The position numbers were made by a program, and so were the translations under genes. A stretch of 60,770 nucleotides of DNA from Rossellomorea aquimaris (lineage in GTDB: Bacteria > Bacillota > Bacilli > Bacillales > Bacillaceae_B), in NCBI RefSeq assembly GCF_008180865.1, contig NZ_VTEX01000008.1, positions 1 through 60,770 on the forward strand. Direction: 5' to 3'. A model generated the notes under the pieces. It was not told the DNA's origin and searched no databases. It worked only from the letters and a program-made list of their open reading frames with translations. The first letter of the stretch is position 1; each line of letters starts with the position of its first letter. Below, piece after piece: positions 11,084 through 19,507 of the stretch.

Positions 11084-11126
11084 AGGTCATAGACTTTAAT
11101 GCAGGAATCATAGAGGAGGAAACCAA

Positions 11127-12584
11127 ATGACAAAAGAAGTACGCGTCCGTTATGCTCCAAGTCCAACGGGTCATTTACATATTGGGAATGCAAGAACCGC
11201 TTTATTTAATTACTTATACGCTCGCAGTGTAGGTGGAAAGTTCATCATCCGTATTGAAGACACGGATAAGAAACGTAATATTGAAGGCGGAGAAGAAAGT
11301 CAGCTTAAATATCTTCAGTGGCTTGGAATTGATTGGGACGAAAGCGTAGATATGCCTGGTGACTATGGCCCCTATCGCCAATCAGAGCGTAATCATATTT
11401 ATGAGCAGTATTTAAGTGAGCTGTTAGAAAGCGGTCAAGCGTATAAATGCTACTGTACGGAAGAAGAGCTGGAAGCGGAACGTGAAGCTCAATCAGCATC
11501 CGGTCAAATGCCCCGCTATTCCGGTAAATGCCGCAACTTGACACAAGAAGATCAAGAGAGATTAGCTGCAGAAGGGCGTCAACCGAGCATTCGTTTCCGT
11601 GTGCCTGCAGGGAAAGTATATACTTTCAATGATATCGTGAAAGAAGATGTGTCATTTGAATCAGATGGCATCGGTGACTTTGTCATTGCGAAAAAAGACG
11701 GTACACCAACGTATAACTTTGCCGTTGCGGTAGATGATTACTTGATGAAGATTTCACACGTTCTACGCGGGGAAGATCATATTTCCAATACACCAAAGCA
11801 ATTGATGATTTTTGAAGCTTTTGGATGGGAAGCACCTGTTTATGGACATATGACATTAATCGTTAATGAAAGCCGTAAAAAGCTTAGTAAGCGTGATGAA
11901 AGTATCATTCAGTTCATCGAGCAATACGAAGCGTTAGGTTATTTACCTGAAGCTTTATTCAACTTCATTGCGTTACTGGGCTGGTCTCCAAAAGGAGAAG
12001 AAGAGCTATTTTCTAAAGAAGAGTTTATTGAAATCTTTGACCCTGAGCGTCTATCGACTTCTTCTGCTCTGTTTGATAATCAAAAGCTTACATGGATGAA
12101 CAATCAGTACCTGAAGAATCTTGACTTAAGTCAAGTTGTGGAGCTATCCCTTCCTCATTTAATCAGTGCGGGTAAACTGGATGAGAAAATGTCTGACGAG
12201 CAGCGTGAATGGGCAAGTCGCGTCATTTCTTTATACCAGGAGCAAATGAGCTTCGGTGCTGAAATCGTGGAACTGTCTGAAATGTTCTTCAAGACAGATC
12301 TTGAATATGACGAGGATGCCAAAGCGGTGTTGGAAGAGGAGCAGGTCCCTGAAGTACTTCAGGCTTTCTTGAATGAGATTGAAGCTCTTGAAAATTATGA
12401 AGCAGCAGAAATTAAATCGTCGATCAAAGCGGTGCAAAAGTCGACTGGTCATAAAGGGAAGAAGCTGTTTATGCCGATCCGTGTAGCGGTAACAGGTCAG
12501 ACGCATGGTCCTGAATTACCGAATGCGATTGAGCTTTTAGGGAAAAATACCGTTAAACACCGTCTGCAAAGTCTTTTAGGTTAA
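11127..12584 (+). CDS. gltX: GltX, glutamyl-tRNA synthetase
   Basis: 485 aa class I synthetase. Class signatures: [13 protein letters not shown] near the N-terminus (HIGH motif, 16-19) and KKLSKRDES (KMSKS equivalent) in the middle. The C-terminal half is the all-helical anticodon-binding domain. In Bacillus, which lacks GlnRS, this enzyme charges both tRNA-Glu and tRNA-Gln, the latter later amidated by GatCAB. The start follows AGGAGGAAACC. The T-box in the following gap belongs to the cys genes, not to this gene. Confidence 0.97.
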   Translation: MTKEVRVRYAPSPTGHLHIGNARTALFNYLYARSVGGKFIIRIEDTDKKRNIEGGEESQLKYLQWLGIDWDESVDMPGDYGPYRQSERNHIYEQYLSELLESGQAYKCYCTEEELEAEREAQSASGQMPRYSGKCRNLTQEDQERLAAEGRQPSIRFRVPAGKVYTFNDIVKEDVSFESDGIGDFVIAKKDGTPTYNFAVAVDDYLMKISHVLRGEDHISNTPKQLMIFEAFGWEAPVYGHMTLIVNESRKKLSKRDESIIQFIEQYEALGYLPEALFNFIALLGWSPKGEEELFSKEEFIEIFDPERLSTSSALFDNQKLTWMNNQYLKNLDLSQVVELSLPHLISAGKLDEKMSDEQREWASRVISLYQEQMSFGAEIVELSEMFFKTDLEYDEDAKAVLEEEQVPEVLQAFLNEIEALENYEAAEIKSSIKAVQKSTGHKGKKLFMPIRVAVTGQTHGPELPNAIELLGKNTVKHRLQSLLG

Positions 12585-12609
12585 CATTTTGGATGTTATG
12601 TAATATAGT
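12581..12609 (+). promoter_or_regulatory. Sigma-A promoter of the cysE T-box transcript
   Basis: TTAACA (12581-12586) and TATAGT (12604-12609), each 5 of 6 to consensus, are separated by 17 bp. The -35 overlaps the gltX stop codon. It lies just upstream of the T-box stem I. Confidence 0.7.
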
Positions 12610-12639
12610 AAGAGTATCACAATAAATGATATCGCGTTG

Positions 12640-12873
12640 ATGAGGAGAAGTAAGAAAAGGATGCTTAGTAGAGAGAACCATCACCGGCTGAAAGTGGTTT
12701 AAGCCCCTCCGATTCTGAAATGCACCTCTGAGCCCGTTACTGAAATATAGTAGGTAAAGGCGGTTTCCTACCGTTAACAGGATTCGAGTTGGAGAAGGAT
12801 ATTTTCTTCTCAATCAGAGTGGAACCGCGCTACCTAAGCGTCTCTGTCAGATTATTGACAGAGGCGTTTTTTT
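12640..12873 (+). promoter_or_regulatory. T-box riboswitch, cysteine-specific, controlling cysE-cysS
   Basis: The invariant T-box AGAGTGGAACCGCG is at 12816-12829. Stem I carries AGTA (12666-12669) and, on the opposite side of the specifier loop, GAAA followed by TGC (12721-12723), a Cys codon. The terminator is GTCTCTGTC/GACAGAGGC, extended by wobble, with a T7 tail (12838-12873). Uncharged tRNA-Cys should stabilise the antiterminator and turn on cysE-cysS when cysteine is scarce. Left boundary is approximate. Confidence 0.92.
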
Positions 12874-12876
12874 ATT

Positions 12877-12900
12877 GTCTGACCAAGCCGCCTGCGCTTT
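12877..12900. repeat. Right-edge fragment of a hairpin repeat
   Basis: GTCTGACCAAGCCGCCTGCG followed by CTTTT repeats the right edge of copy 4. It abuts the T-box terminator tail directly and has no left arm. Confidence 0.55.
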
Positions 12901-12916
12901 TATTTTATCTAGCTCC

Positions 12917-13017
12917 GGCAGCTAGGCCCTCGAGGTCATAAGCTAAATGGTCCAGGAAGGCAAAAAACGCCATCCCGGCCCATTCATCTTATGCTTGTCG
13001 GGCCTGACCAAGCCGCC
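12917..13017. repeat. Intergenic hairpin repeat, copy 4
   Basis: Same architecture as the repeats after clpC. Arms AGGCCC/GGGCCT, CATAAG/CTTATG and AATGG/CCATT pair; the centre has a variant GGC-rich loop. Outer arm sequence differs from the clpC copies (GCAGCT against AGCCGCC). Confidence 0.75.
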
Positions 13018-13042
13018 TGCGCTTTTATTTTATCCAGCTCCA

Positions 13043-13140
13043 GCGGCTAGAGGCTCGAGGTCATAAGTCAAGCCCATCAAAAAGGCAAAGATCGCCTTTC
13101 CGGTGGGCTCGCCTTATGCTTGTCGCCTCTGGGCGAAGCC
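13043..13140. repeat. Intergenic hairpin repeat, copy 5
   Basis: Starts about 125 bp after copy 4. Pairs AGAGGC/GCCTCT, CATAAG/CTTATG, AGCCCATC/GGTGGGCT (one wobble) and AAGGC/GCCTT. It lies inside the transcribed leader of cysE, between the T-box terminator and the coding region. Confidence 0.75.
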
Positions 13141-13186
13141 CTTACGCTTTTCTGATTGTCCAATTTTTTTGAGAGAGGGGATCCGA

Positions 13187-13837
13187 ATGTTTAAGTCATT
13201 TAGGGAAGATATAGAAGTAGTGTTTGATCAGGATCCGGCTGCGAGGAATTATCTCGAGGTCATCCTTACGTATTCGGGTCTTCATGCCATATGGGCCCAC
13301 CGCATAGCCCATGCTTTTTTCAAAAGGAAATTCTTTTTTATCGCTCGCGTTATTTCACAGGTAAGCCGCTTTTTCACCGGGGTTGAGATTCACCCAGGGG
13401 CAAAGATCGGCCGCCGATTCTTCATTGATCATGGTATGGGAGTCGTGATTGGTGAAACGTGTGAAATCGGAGATAATGTTACGCTCTTTCAAGGGGTGAC
13501 CCTTGGTGGAACAGGCAAAGAAAAAGGGAAGCGGCACCCTACGATTCAGGATAATGCCCTTATCGCCACGGGAGCGAAAGTATTAGGATCGATTGTAGTT
13601 GGGGAAAATTCTAAAGTAGGGGCTGGATCGGTCGTGCTGAAAGATGTTCCTCCCAACTCAACCGTCGTCGGTATTCCGGGGAAGGTCGTCATTCAGGATG
13701 GCGTCAAGATACAGAAGGATCTGAATCACTGTGACCTCCCGGATCCGATGAATGATCGTATGAAGCAACTGGAAATGGAATTGAACGAGGTAAAATCATT
13801 ATTAAGGGAATACGAAGGAAGGAGTCGATCATATTGA
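13187..13837 (+). CDS. cysE: CysE, serine O-acetyltransferase
   Basis: 216 aa. It acetylates L-serine with acetyl-CoA to give O-acetylserine, the carbon precursor of cysteine. Left-handed beta-helix hexapeptide repeats fill roughly residues 70-190, and [15 protein letters not shown] carries the catalytic-site histidine region. ATG 13187 follows GAGAGAGGGG and gives the family N-terminus; a longer frame to 13103 would translate repeat sequence and is rejected. The stop overlaps the cysS start (TTGA). Controlled by the upstream Cys T-box. Confidence 0.95.
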   Translation: MFKSFREDIEVVFDQDPAARNYLEVILTYSGLHAIWAHRIAHAFFKRKFFFIARVISQVSRFFTGVEIHPGAKIGRRFFIDHGMGVVIGETCEIGDNVTLFQGVTLGGTGKEKGKRHPTIQDNALIATGAKVLGSIVVGENSKVGAGSVVLKDVPPNSTVVGIPGKVVIQDGVKIQKDLNHCDLPDPMNDRMKQLEMELNEVKSLLREYEGRSRSY

Positions 13838-15234
13838 CGATTCGTTTATATAACACACTGACAAGAAAAAAAGAGGAATTCAAACCCCTGGAAGAGGGTA
13901 AAGTCAAAATGTATGTGTGCGGGCCGACGGTTTATAACTATATTCATATAGGAAATGCACGCCCGGCCATTGTCTTCGATACGGTAAGACGCTATTTGGA
14001 TTACAGAGGCTTTGATGTTCACTTTGTGTCTAATTTTACAGATGTGGATGATAAATTGATTCGGGCGGCAAAGGAGCTGGGAATGGATGTTCCGACGGTT
14101 GCCCAGCGCTTTATCCAGGCGTACTTTGAAGATACCGGAGCACTTGGGTGCAAGAAAGCGGATGTTCATCCGACTGTAACAGACAATATTGATGCCATCA
14201 TTGATTTCATCTCTGCTCTTGTTGAAAAAGGGTTTGCTTACGAATCACAAGGCGACGTTTATTATCGTACAAGAAAGTTTGATGGCTACGGTAAGCTTTC
14301 TCATCAGCCGATCGATGAGCTTAAAGCAGGCGCCCGCATAGATGTAGGGGATAAAAAAGAAGATGCTCTTGATTTCGTATTATGGAAAGCAGCGAAAGAA
14401 GGGGAAATTTCTTGGGAAAGTCCTTGGGGTGAAGGCCGTCCCGGCTGGCATATTGAGTGCTCTGCCATGGCAAAGCGCTACTTGGGGGATACCATCGATA
14501 TTCACGCCGGGGGCCAGGATTTAACCTTCCCTCATCATGAGAATGAAATCGCACAATCAGAAGCACTTACAGGTAAGCCATTCGCTAAGTACTGGATGCA
14601 CAATGGATATATTAATATTGATAATGAGAAAATGTCTAAATCACTTGGGAATTTTGTATTGGTTCATGACATCATTAAAGAACAGGATCCACAAGTCCTT
14701 CGTTTCTTTATGCTATCTGTTCATTACCGTCATCCTATCAACTACAATTTAGAGCTTCTTCAAAATGCAGAGTCCGCTTTAGATAGAATTAAGACTGCTT
14801 ATGAGAACTTGAAGCACCGTAAGGAATCGAGTACAGACTTAACGGATAACAACCGGGAATGGCTGGACAAAATCGCTGAGTTAAAAGCGCAGTTCATCTC
14901 TGAAATGGATGATGATTTTAACACAGCCAACGGAATTTCCGTATTATTCGAATTATCCAGGCAAGCCAATTATTATTTGATGGAGAAGAATACGGCTACA
15001 GAAGTAATTGATACGTTCTTAAGCCAATTCGAAGACTTCTTCTCTGTCCTGGGGCTAAGCCTTCAGGAAGCAGAACTGTTGGACGAGGAAGTGGAAGAAC
15101 TGATCGAGAAACGCGTTCAGGCACGTAAAGATCGGAACTTCCAATTAGCAGATGAAATTCGTGACACATTAAAAGAGATGAATATCATCCTGGAAGATAC
15201 TCCTCAAGGCATTCGCTGGAAAAGAGGGTCTTAA
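13834..15234 (+). CDS. cysS: CysS, cysteinyl-tRNA synthetase
   Basis: 466 aa class I synthetase. The zinc-site Cys lies in [18 protein letters not shown], which also carries the HIGH motif (HIGN); KMSKSLGNF is the KMSKS loop. Further zinc ligands fall in HIECSAMAK and [11 protein letters not shown] 13834 follows GGAAGGAG and coincides with the cysE stop. Co-transcription with cysE links cysteine synthesis to its charging under one tRNA-Cys sensor. Confidence 0.96.
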   Translation: MTIRLYNTLTRKKEEFKPLEEGKVKMYVCGPTVYNYIHIGNARPAIVFDTVRRYLDYRGFDVHFVSNFTDVDDKLIRAAKELGMDVPTVAQRFIQAYFEDTGALGCKKADVHPTVTDNIDAIIDFISALVEKGFAYESQGDVYYRTRKFDGYGKLSHQPIDELKAGARIDVGDKKEDALDFVLWKAAKEGEISWESPWGEGRPGWHIECSAMAKRYLGDTIDIHAGGQDLTFPHHENEIAQSEALTGKPFAKYWMHNGYINIDNEKMSKSLGNFVLVHDIIKEQDPQVLRFFMLSVHYRHPINYNLELLQNAESALDRIKTAYENLKHRKESSTDLTDNNREWLDKIAELKAQFISEMDDDFNTANGISVLFELSRQANYYLMEKNTATEVIDTFLSQFEDFFSVLGLSLQEAELLDEEVEELIEKRVQARKDRNFQLADEIRDTLKEMNIILEDTPQGIRWKRGS

Positions 15235-15659
15235 TGCTTCACGAGATAAATGAACAAATCGATGCGAAACAAATCAATGCACTTGCACTTGCTTATATGG
15301 GGGATGCTGTATATGAAACGTATGTACGGCAGCTCCTCTTAACAAAAGGAAAGATCAAACCGAATCAGCTGCACAGAGCAGCGACTAAGTATGTGTCAGC
15401 TAAAGCTCAAGCGGCTATTCTCAGAACATTGTTCGATCAGGACGTCTTAACGGAAGAAGAGATTTCGATTGTCAAGCGCGGCCGGAATGCGAAATCCGGG
15501 ACAACTCCAAAAAACACGGATGTACAAACGTATAAACACAGCACTGCTTTTGAGGCGCTTATTGGATATTTGTTTTTACTTAATCGTACAGAGCGATTAG
15601 AGGAACTGTTGAAGATTATATTTGAACAAGCCCAGGCAGGAAAGGAGGAGAAGAAATGA
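15234..15659 (+). CDS. mrnC: MrnC, mini-ribonuclease III
   Basis: 141 aa: a stand-alone RNase III catalytic domain with no double-stranded-RNA-binding domain. [15 protein letters not shown] (Asp24) gives the first catalytic motif, and [11 protein letters not shown] the second acidic motif. In Bacillus it trims 23S rRNA ends, aided by ribosomal protein L3. The start ATG shares one base with the cysS stop (TAATG). It lies in a run of RNA-metabolism genes with rlmB and rae1. Confidence 0.94.
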   Translation: MLHEINEQIDAKQINALALAYMGDAVYETYVRQLLLTKGKIKPNQLHRAATKYVSAKAQAAILRTLFDQDVLTEEEISIVKRGRNAKSGTTPKNTDVQTYKHSTAFEALIGYLFLLNRTERLEELLKIIFEQAQAGKEEKK

Positions 15660-16399
15660 GTAAAGATTTTATCGGAGGAAGAAATCCGGTTTTGGAAGCA
15701 TTGAAGTCAGGAAGGGATATTAATAAGATTTGGATTGCAGAAGGTTCTCAGAAAGGCTCCATCCAGCAAATTGTTGGACTTGCCAAGGAATCGAATGTGA
15801 TGGTTCAATACGTCCCGAAGAAGAAGATAGAACAAATGGTAGCGGAAAATCATCAAGGGGTCGTGGCCTCTGTAGCTGCTTATCAGTATGCGGAAATCGA
15901 TGATTTGTTTCATAGGGCCGAACAAAAAGGTGAAGATCCATTCATACTGATCCTGGATGAATTAGAGGATCCTCATAACCTGGGTTCGATCATGAGAACA
16001 GCGGATGCTGCTGGTGCCCATGGAATCATCATCCCGAAGAGGAGAGCAGTGGGGCTGACGTCAACGGTAGCGAAAGCATCAACGGGTGCCATTGAGCACA
16101 TTCCGGTTGCACGTGTAACCAACCTTTCCAGAGCGGTTGATGAATTGAAAGAACGTGGTGTATGGGTGGCAGGAACGGATGCGAAAGGAAAGCAGGATTT
16201 TCGCCAATTGGATGGTACGCTGCCTATCGGCTTAATTATCGGTAGTGAAGGTAAAGGGATGAGCCGAATACTTAGAGATAAATGTGATTTCCTTGTTCAG
16301 TTGCCAATGGTCGGTCATGTAACATCATTAAACGCTTCGGTGGCAGCTAGTATTTTAATGTATGAGGTCTATCGTAAACGCCACCCGTTGGGAGAATAG
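15656..16399 (+). CDS. rlmB: RlmB, 23S rRNA guanosine-2251 2'-O-methyltransferase
   Basis: 247 aa. A substrate-binding L30e-like domain at the N-terminus ([10 protein letters not shown]) precedes a SPOUT methyltransferase domain with its three motifs: [28 protein letters not shown] and [13 protein letters not shown]. It is also known as YacO or TrmH-like. Assignment to G2251 of 23S rRNA is by family. ATGA overlap with mrnC. Confidence 0.92.
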   Translation: MSKDFIGGRNPVLEALKSGRDINKIWIAEGSQKGSIQQIVGLAKESNVMVQYVPKKKIEQMVAENHQGVVASVAAYQYAEIDDLFHRAEQKGEDPFILILDELEDPHNLGSIMRTADAAGAHGIIIPKRRAVGLTSTVAKASTGAIEHIPVARVTNLSRAVDELKERGVWVAGTDAKGKQDFRQLDGTLPIGLIIGSEGKGMSRILRDKCDFLVQLPMVGHVTSLNASVAASILMYEVYRKRHPLGE

Positions 16400-16405
16400 A
16401 GAGAC

Positions 16406-16915
16406 ATGGATATTCTCCTTGTGGACGGCTATAACATAATCGGTGCCTGGTCAGAGCTGAATGAGTTGAAACATAAGGATTTGGCCGCAGCGAGAGATCG
16501 CCTTGTAGAACTAATGGCAGAATATCAAGGATATACCGGCTACCGGGTCATTGTCGTTTTTGATGCTTATTACGTTCAGGGAATTGCCCGTAAATATAGA
16601 AATTATAAGGTAGAAGTCATTTTCACGAAAGAAAATGAAACAGCGGACGAACGAATTGAAAAATTAGCCATTGAGTTAAGTAATATTAAAACTCAAATTC
16701 ATGTAGCGACTTCTGATTTCACGGAGCAATGGGCGATCTTTGGCCAGGGAGCCCTCCGTAAATCAGCAAGGGAGCTTCTGACGGAAGTAAAAGTCATCGA
16801 AAAAAAAATTGAAAGAAAAGTACGGAATTCAAGTGATAAAAGGCCGGCTTCCAAGATCCAATTATCAGATGAAGTTGCTGAAATTTTCGAAAAATGGCGC
16901 CGCGGGGAACAATGA
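16406..16915 (+). CDS. rae1: Rae1/YacP, ribosome-associated NYN-domain endoribonuclease
   Basis: 169 aa. PIN-like NYN fold: LLVDGYNIIGAW supplies the first acidic residues, VVFDAYYV the second and HVATSDFTEQW the third. The B. subtilis homologue cleaves mRNA in the ribosomal A site. The C-terminus is basic and helical. It starts 6 nt after rlmB, with GAGAGAC as a weak Shine-Dalgarno. Last gene of the cysE transcript before the sigH promoter. Confidence 0.92.
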   Translation: MDILLVDGYNIIGAWSELNELKHKDLAAARDRLVELMAEYQGYTGYRVIVVFDAYYVQGIARKYRNYKVEVIFTKENETADERIEKLAIELSNIKTQIHVATSDFTEQWAIFGQGALRKSARELLTEVKVIEKKIERKVRNSSDKRPASKIQLSDEVAEIFEKWRRGEQ

Positions 16916-16919
16916 GAGG

Positions 16920-16949
16920 TTGACGATTGAATTTTCTGTAATGTATAAT
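16920..16949 (+). promoter_or_regulatory. Sigma-A promoter of sigH
   Basis: TTGACG (16920-16925) and TATAAT (16944-16949) with an 18-bp spacer. The element starts 5 bp after the rae1 stop codon. In B. subtilis the sigH promoter is repressed by AbrB; the surrounding sequence is AT-rich but I cannot identify an AbrB site by eye. Confidence 0.8.
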
Positions 16950-16983
16950 ATTTCTATCTATTGTTTTGCGCGGGGGGATGTGT

Positions 16984-17637
16984 GTGAGCAATATCACCAG
17001 GACAGAAGCATTTGATAATCGATTAGAAGGCATGGATGATGAAGAGATAATAGAAGCCGTCCATCAGGGTCACAGCGAAGCGTTAGATTTTTTAATCAGG
17101 AAATATCGTAATTTTGTTAGAGCGAAAGCCCGCTCGTATTTCTTAATTGGAGCAGATAAGGAAGATATCGTCCAGGAGGGTATGATCGGATTATACAAAG
17201 CGATACGTGATTATAAGGAGGACAAGCTGACCTCTTTTAAAGCGTTCGCAGAGCTTTGTATCACAAGACAAATCATTACAGCCATTAAGACAGCCACGAG
17301 ACAGAAGCATATACCTTTGAATTCGTATGTTTCATTGGATAAGCCCATTTATGATGACGAGTCAGACCGAACGCTCTTAGATGTTATTTCAGGTGCGAAA
17401 GTAATGGATCCGGAAGCGCTGATTATCAATCGTGAGGAATTCGATAATATGGAAGACAAGATGGCTCAGTTATTAAGTGATCTTGAGAGGAAAGTCCTGG
17501 CTCTTTATTTAGACGGGCAATCCTATCAGGAGATTTCTGAAGAGCTGAACCGCCATGTAAAATCCATTGACAATGCCTTGCAGCGAGTGAAGAGAAAGCT
17601 CGAACGATACTTGGAAGTTCGCGAAATAACGATGTAA
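16984..17637 (+). CDS. sigH: SigH, RNA polymerase sigma factor for the transition state and sporulation
   Basis: 217 aa. Region 2 (FLIRKYRNFVRAKARSYFL, EDIVQEGMIGLYKAI) and region 4 helix-turn-helix (LDGQSYQEISEELNRHVKSI) are clear. Sigma-H directs early sporulation and competence genes such as spo0A and spo0F. Start choice: GTG 16984 is 7 nt after a G-rich stretch and gives the family length of about 218 aa, whereas the ATG at 16978 abuts that stretch with no spacing. Confidence 0.94.
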   Translation: MSNITRTEAFDNRLEGMDDEEIIEAVHQGHSEALDFLIRKYRNFVRAKARSYFLIGADKEDIVQEGMIGLYKAIRDYKEDKLTSFKAFAELCITRQIITAIKTATRQKHIPLNSYVSLDKPIYDDESDRTLLDVISGAKVMDPEALIINREEFDNMEDKMAQLLSDLERKVLALYLDGQSYQEISEELNRHVKSIDNALQRVKRKLERYLEVREITM

Positions 17638-17644
17638 AGTCATA

Positions 17645-17673
17645 TTGACACAAATTGGTGGTCGTGTTATTTT
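17645..17673 (+). promoter_or_regulatory. Candidate promoter for rpmG-secE
   Basis: TTGACA (17645-17650) is consensus. At 17 bp the -10 is TATTTT (17668-17673), preceded by TG one base away (extended -10). It lies 36 bp before the rpmG start. Confidence 0.55.
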
Positions 17674-17709
17674 TGATAGGACTTACTATGGATAGTATAG
17701 GTGGAATAT

Positions 17710-17856
17710 ATGACTACTAAATTAATACTTGCTTGTACGGTGTGTGGTTCCAGGAACTATAGTGTACCGGGTAATCGTAATCAAGCAGTTCGATTAGAAT
17801 TAAAGAAATTCTGTAATACATGTAATGCTCACACCCTACACAAAGAAACAAAATAG
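17710..17856 (+). CDS. rpmG: 50S ribosomal protein L33, zinc-binding type
   Basis: 48 aa. [17 protein letters not shown] begins the protein; Cys9/Cys12 and Cys35/Cys38 form the zinc ribbon of the C+ paralogue class. AGGTGG lies 6 nt before the ATG. In B. subtilis 168 the L33 copy at this position is, as I recall, frameshifted; here the frame is intact and ends KETK. Zinc-dependent L33 copies are often paired with a zinc-free paralogue elsewhere in the genome. Confidence 0.93.
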   Translation: MTTKLILACTVCGSRNYSVPGNRNQAVRLELKKFCNTCNAHTLHKETK

Positions 17857-17904
17857 TGGAGCACCAAGTCTTGCGTATTGATATTAGTTGGAGGTTACAA
17901 ACGG

Positions 17905-18084
17905 ATGTTTAAATTCTTTCGCAATGTTGCATCAGAAATGAGAAAGGTCAGCTGGCCTAAACGTAAAGAGTTAACACGCTATACGATTACCGTTATTACA
18001 ACAGTGGTATTTGTTGCCCTTTTCTTTGCTGTCATTGACCTGGGCATCTCAGAACTTATGCGATTGATCATTGGTTCTAAGTAA
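17905..18084 (+). CDS. secE: SecE, preprotein translocase subunit
   Basis: 59 aa with one membrane span (about residues 28-50). The amphipathic start (FKFFRNVASEMRKVSWPKRKE) contains the conserved VxWP motif that lies on the cytoplasmic face and clamps SecY. GGAGGT lies 9 nt before ATG 17905; longer upstream frames do not match homologues. The secE-nusG order is conserved in bacteria. Confidence 0.95.
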   Translation: MFKFFRNVASEMRKVSWPKRKELTRYTITVITTVVFVALFFAVIDLGISELMRLIIGSK

Positions 18085-18101
18085 GAGAAACATAGAATTA
18101 G

Positions 18102-18132
18102 TTGTATATATACCGTAAAAGCATGGTATAAT
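18102..18132 (+). promoter_or_regulatory. Promoter of nusG (extended -10)
   Basis: TATAAT (18127-18132) is preceded by TGG, giving an extended -10. TTGTAT (18102-18107) is a possible -35 at a long 19-bp spacer. It gives nusG a start independent of secE. Confidence 0.6.
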
Positions 18133-18160
18133 GAATGTTAATAGAGTACATGACCTTAGA

Positions 18161-18186
18161 GCCCGTTATCTTTTTACGGGTTTTTT
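18161..18186 (+). terminator. Terminator or attenuator in the secE-nusG gap
   Basis: GCCCGT and ACGGGT (5 bp plus a wobble) flank a 9-nt T-rich loop and run into six T. Because it lies about 25-45 nt downstream of the nusG promoter start, it can terminate both secE read-through and nusG-initiated RNA. That would make it an attenuator for nusG. Confidence 0.6.
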
Positions 18187-18225
18187 CATTTGGAGAAAAA
18201 GGCGAAAGAGTATTCTTAAATAGCG

Positions 18226-18256
18226 AGGAGGGACGGACGTTTAGTCCTATTAAATG
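18226..18256 (+). promoter_or_regulatory. Unusual nusG ribosome-binding site with a tandem GGAC hairpin
   Basis: AGGAGGG (18226-18232) is the only good Shine-Dalgarno, yet 21-22 nt separate it from ATG 18254. An in-frame TAA directly precedes the ATG, so the start cannot move upstream. GGAC at 18235-18238 pairs with GTCC at 18244-18247; folding that hairpin leaves about 9 nt, a normal spacing. A second GGAC (18231-18234) overlaps the Shine-Dalgarno and could pair with the same GTCC instead, masking it. Confidence 0.55.
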
Positions 18257-18787
18257 GAGAAGAATTGGTATGTAGTTCATACTTATTCAGGATACGAGAA
18301 TAAGGTTAAAGCAAACCTTGAGAAACGTGTTGAAACGATGGGGATGCAAGACAAAATCTTCCGCGTGATCGTACCTGAAGAAGAAGAAACAGATTTTAAG
18401 AACGGTAAGAAGAAAGTCGTTAAGAAGAAAGTATTCCCTGGTTACGTGATTGTTGAAATCGTCATGACGGATGATTCCTGGTATGTTGTACGTAATACAC
18501 CTGGAGTTACCGGATTTGTCGGTTCATCTGGATCCGGATCAAAGCCTACTCCGTTACTGCCCGAAGAAGTAACGAATCTTCTGAAGCAAATGGGCATGAC
18601 AGAGAGAAAGGTAGAGATCGACTTCGAATTAGGAGAAACAGTAAAAGTAAACGAAGGTCCGTTTGCGAACTTCACTGGTTCAATCGAAGAGATCGATAAT
18701 GCGAAAGCAAAAGTGAAAGTCCATGTTAATATGTTTGGCAGAGATACCCCGGTAGAACTGGATTTCTCCCAAATTGATAAATTATAA
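18254..18787 (+). CDS. nusG: NusG, transcription elongation and pausing factor
   Basis: 177 aa. The NGN domain (1-~115, beginning MEKNWYVVHTYSGYENKVK) binds the RNA polymerase clamp, and a C-terminal KOW domain (~125-177, GPFANFTGSIEEID) contacts S10 or Rho. A lysine-rich insertion, KNGKKKVVKKK, lies in the NGN domain as in other Bacilli. The ATG is fixed by the in-frame stop just before it. Bacillus NusG promotes sequence-specific pausing, so regulation through its own leader is plausible. Confidence 0.97.
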   Translation: MEKNWYVVHTYSGYENKVKANLEKRVETMGMQDKIFRVIVPEEEETDFKNGKKKVVKKKVFPGYVIVEIVMTDDSWYVVRNTPGVTGFVGSSGSGSKPTPLLPEEVTNLLKQMGMTERKVEIDFELGETVKVNEGPFANFTGSIEEIDNAKAKVKVHVNMFGRDTPVELDFSQIDKL

Positions 18788-18798
18788 TGGAAAAGAAC

Positions 18799-18827
18799 TT
18801 GAAATCATTCTGAAAAAATGGTACTAT
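18799..18827 (+). promoter_or_regulatory. Sigma-A promoter of rplK-rplA
   Basis: TTGAAA (18799-18804) and TACTAT (18822-18827) have a 17-bp spacer, and TGG before the -10 gives an extended -10. It lies 12 bp after the nusG stop and leaves a leader of about 130 nt. Confidence 0.7.
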
Positions 18828-18874
18828 TTCATAAGTCAGTGCGTCTCCACAAAGAGATACTGAAACTAATAGAC

Positions 18875-18902
18875 GTTCTTTATGTTGATAAAGACATTTT
18901 TT
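18875..18902 (+). terminator. Candidate attenuator in the rplK leader
   Basis: GTTCTTTAT pairs with ATAAAGAC (one bulge) around GTTG and is followed by A then six T. A second small hairpin, GTCTC/GAGAT, lies just upstream (about 18843-18858). Together they suggest a regulated leader between the promoter and rplK. Confidence 0.45.
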
Positions 18903-18962
18903 ACATGAGTGGGAGGGTGAAAAACCCAATAACCACATCACGGACTTAAGGAGGTGTGTCTC

Positions 18963-19388
18963 GTGGCTAAAAAAGTTATCAAAATGGTTAAATTGCAGAT
19001 TCCTGCCGGTAAAGCTAATCCAGCTCCACCAGTTGGTCCTGCACTAGGTCAAGCAGGTGTTAACATCATGGGATTCTGTAAGGAATTCAATGCTCGTACA
19101 GCAGATCAAGCTGGCTTAATCATTCCTGTTGAAATTACGGTATTTGAAGACCGTTCATTTACATTCATCACAAAAACTCCACCCGCTGCAGTTTTACTTA
19201 AGAAAGCAGCTGGTATCGAGTCTGGTTCAGGCGAACCAAACAGCAAGAAAGTGGCAACACTTAAACGCGACAAAGTACGTGAAATTGCTGAAACAAAAAT
19301 GCCTGACTTAAATGCAGCTAGTGTTGAATCAGCTATGCGCATGGTAGAAGGAACTGCGCGCAGCATGGGTATCGTCATCGAAGACTAA
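18963..19388 (+). CDS. rplK: 50S ribosomal protein L11
   Basis: 141 aa. L11 binds helices 43-44 of 23S rRNA at the GTPase-associated centre. The N-terminal [20 protein letters not shown] (proline-rich thiopeptide-binding region) and the C-terminal RNA-binding domain ([23 protein letters not shown]) are standard. GTG 18963 follows AAGGAGGTG at 6 nt; it is required for stringent RelA activation in the known system. Confidence 0.97.
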   Translation: MAKKVIKMVKLQIPAGKANPAPPVGPALGQAGVNIMGFCKEFNARTADQAGLIIPVEITVFEDRSFTFITKTPPAAVLLKKAAGIESGSGEPNSKKVATLKRDKVREIAETKMPDLNAASVESAMRMVEGTARSMGIVIED

Positions 19389-19419
19389 TCCCTGCTTCGT
19401 CAAAGGTCCTGTTGAACGA

Positions 19420-19455
19420 GGTTGCGATGATGAAATGTACGTTTCACTCGCAACC
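19420..19455 (+). promoter_or_regulatory. Long hairpin between rplK and rplA
   Basis: GGTTGCGA (19420-19427) pairs with TCGCAACC (19448-19455), and inside it TGAAA with TTTCA. No T-run follows. It lies 50 nt before rplA and could be an L1 target, a processing site or a translational control element; the L1 idea is inference only. Confidence 0.5.
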
Positions 19456-19507
19456 TTATTTCGTGGGAGGTTATTCCGCTAAAACCACATATAGGAGGAA
19501 ATATAAA

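Noticed and set aside
13103..13186. N-terminal extension of CysE
   Set aside because: It would translate the right arm of repeat copy 5, and a good Shine-Dalgarno precedes ATG 13187.
18228..18238. nusG leader as a truncated copy of the GAGGGACGGACCT repeat
   Set aside because: Only AGGGACGGAC is shared, without the matching right arm; this may be chance.
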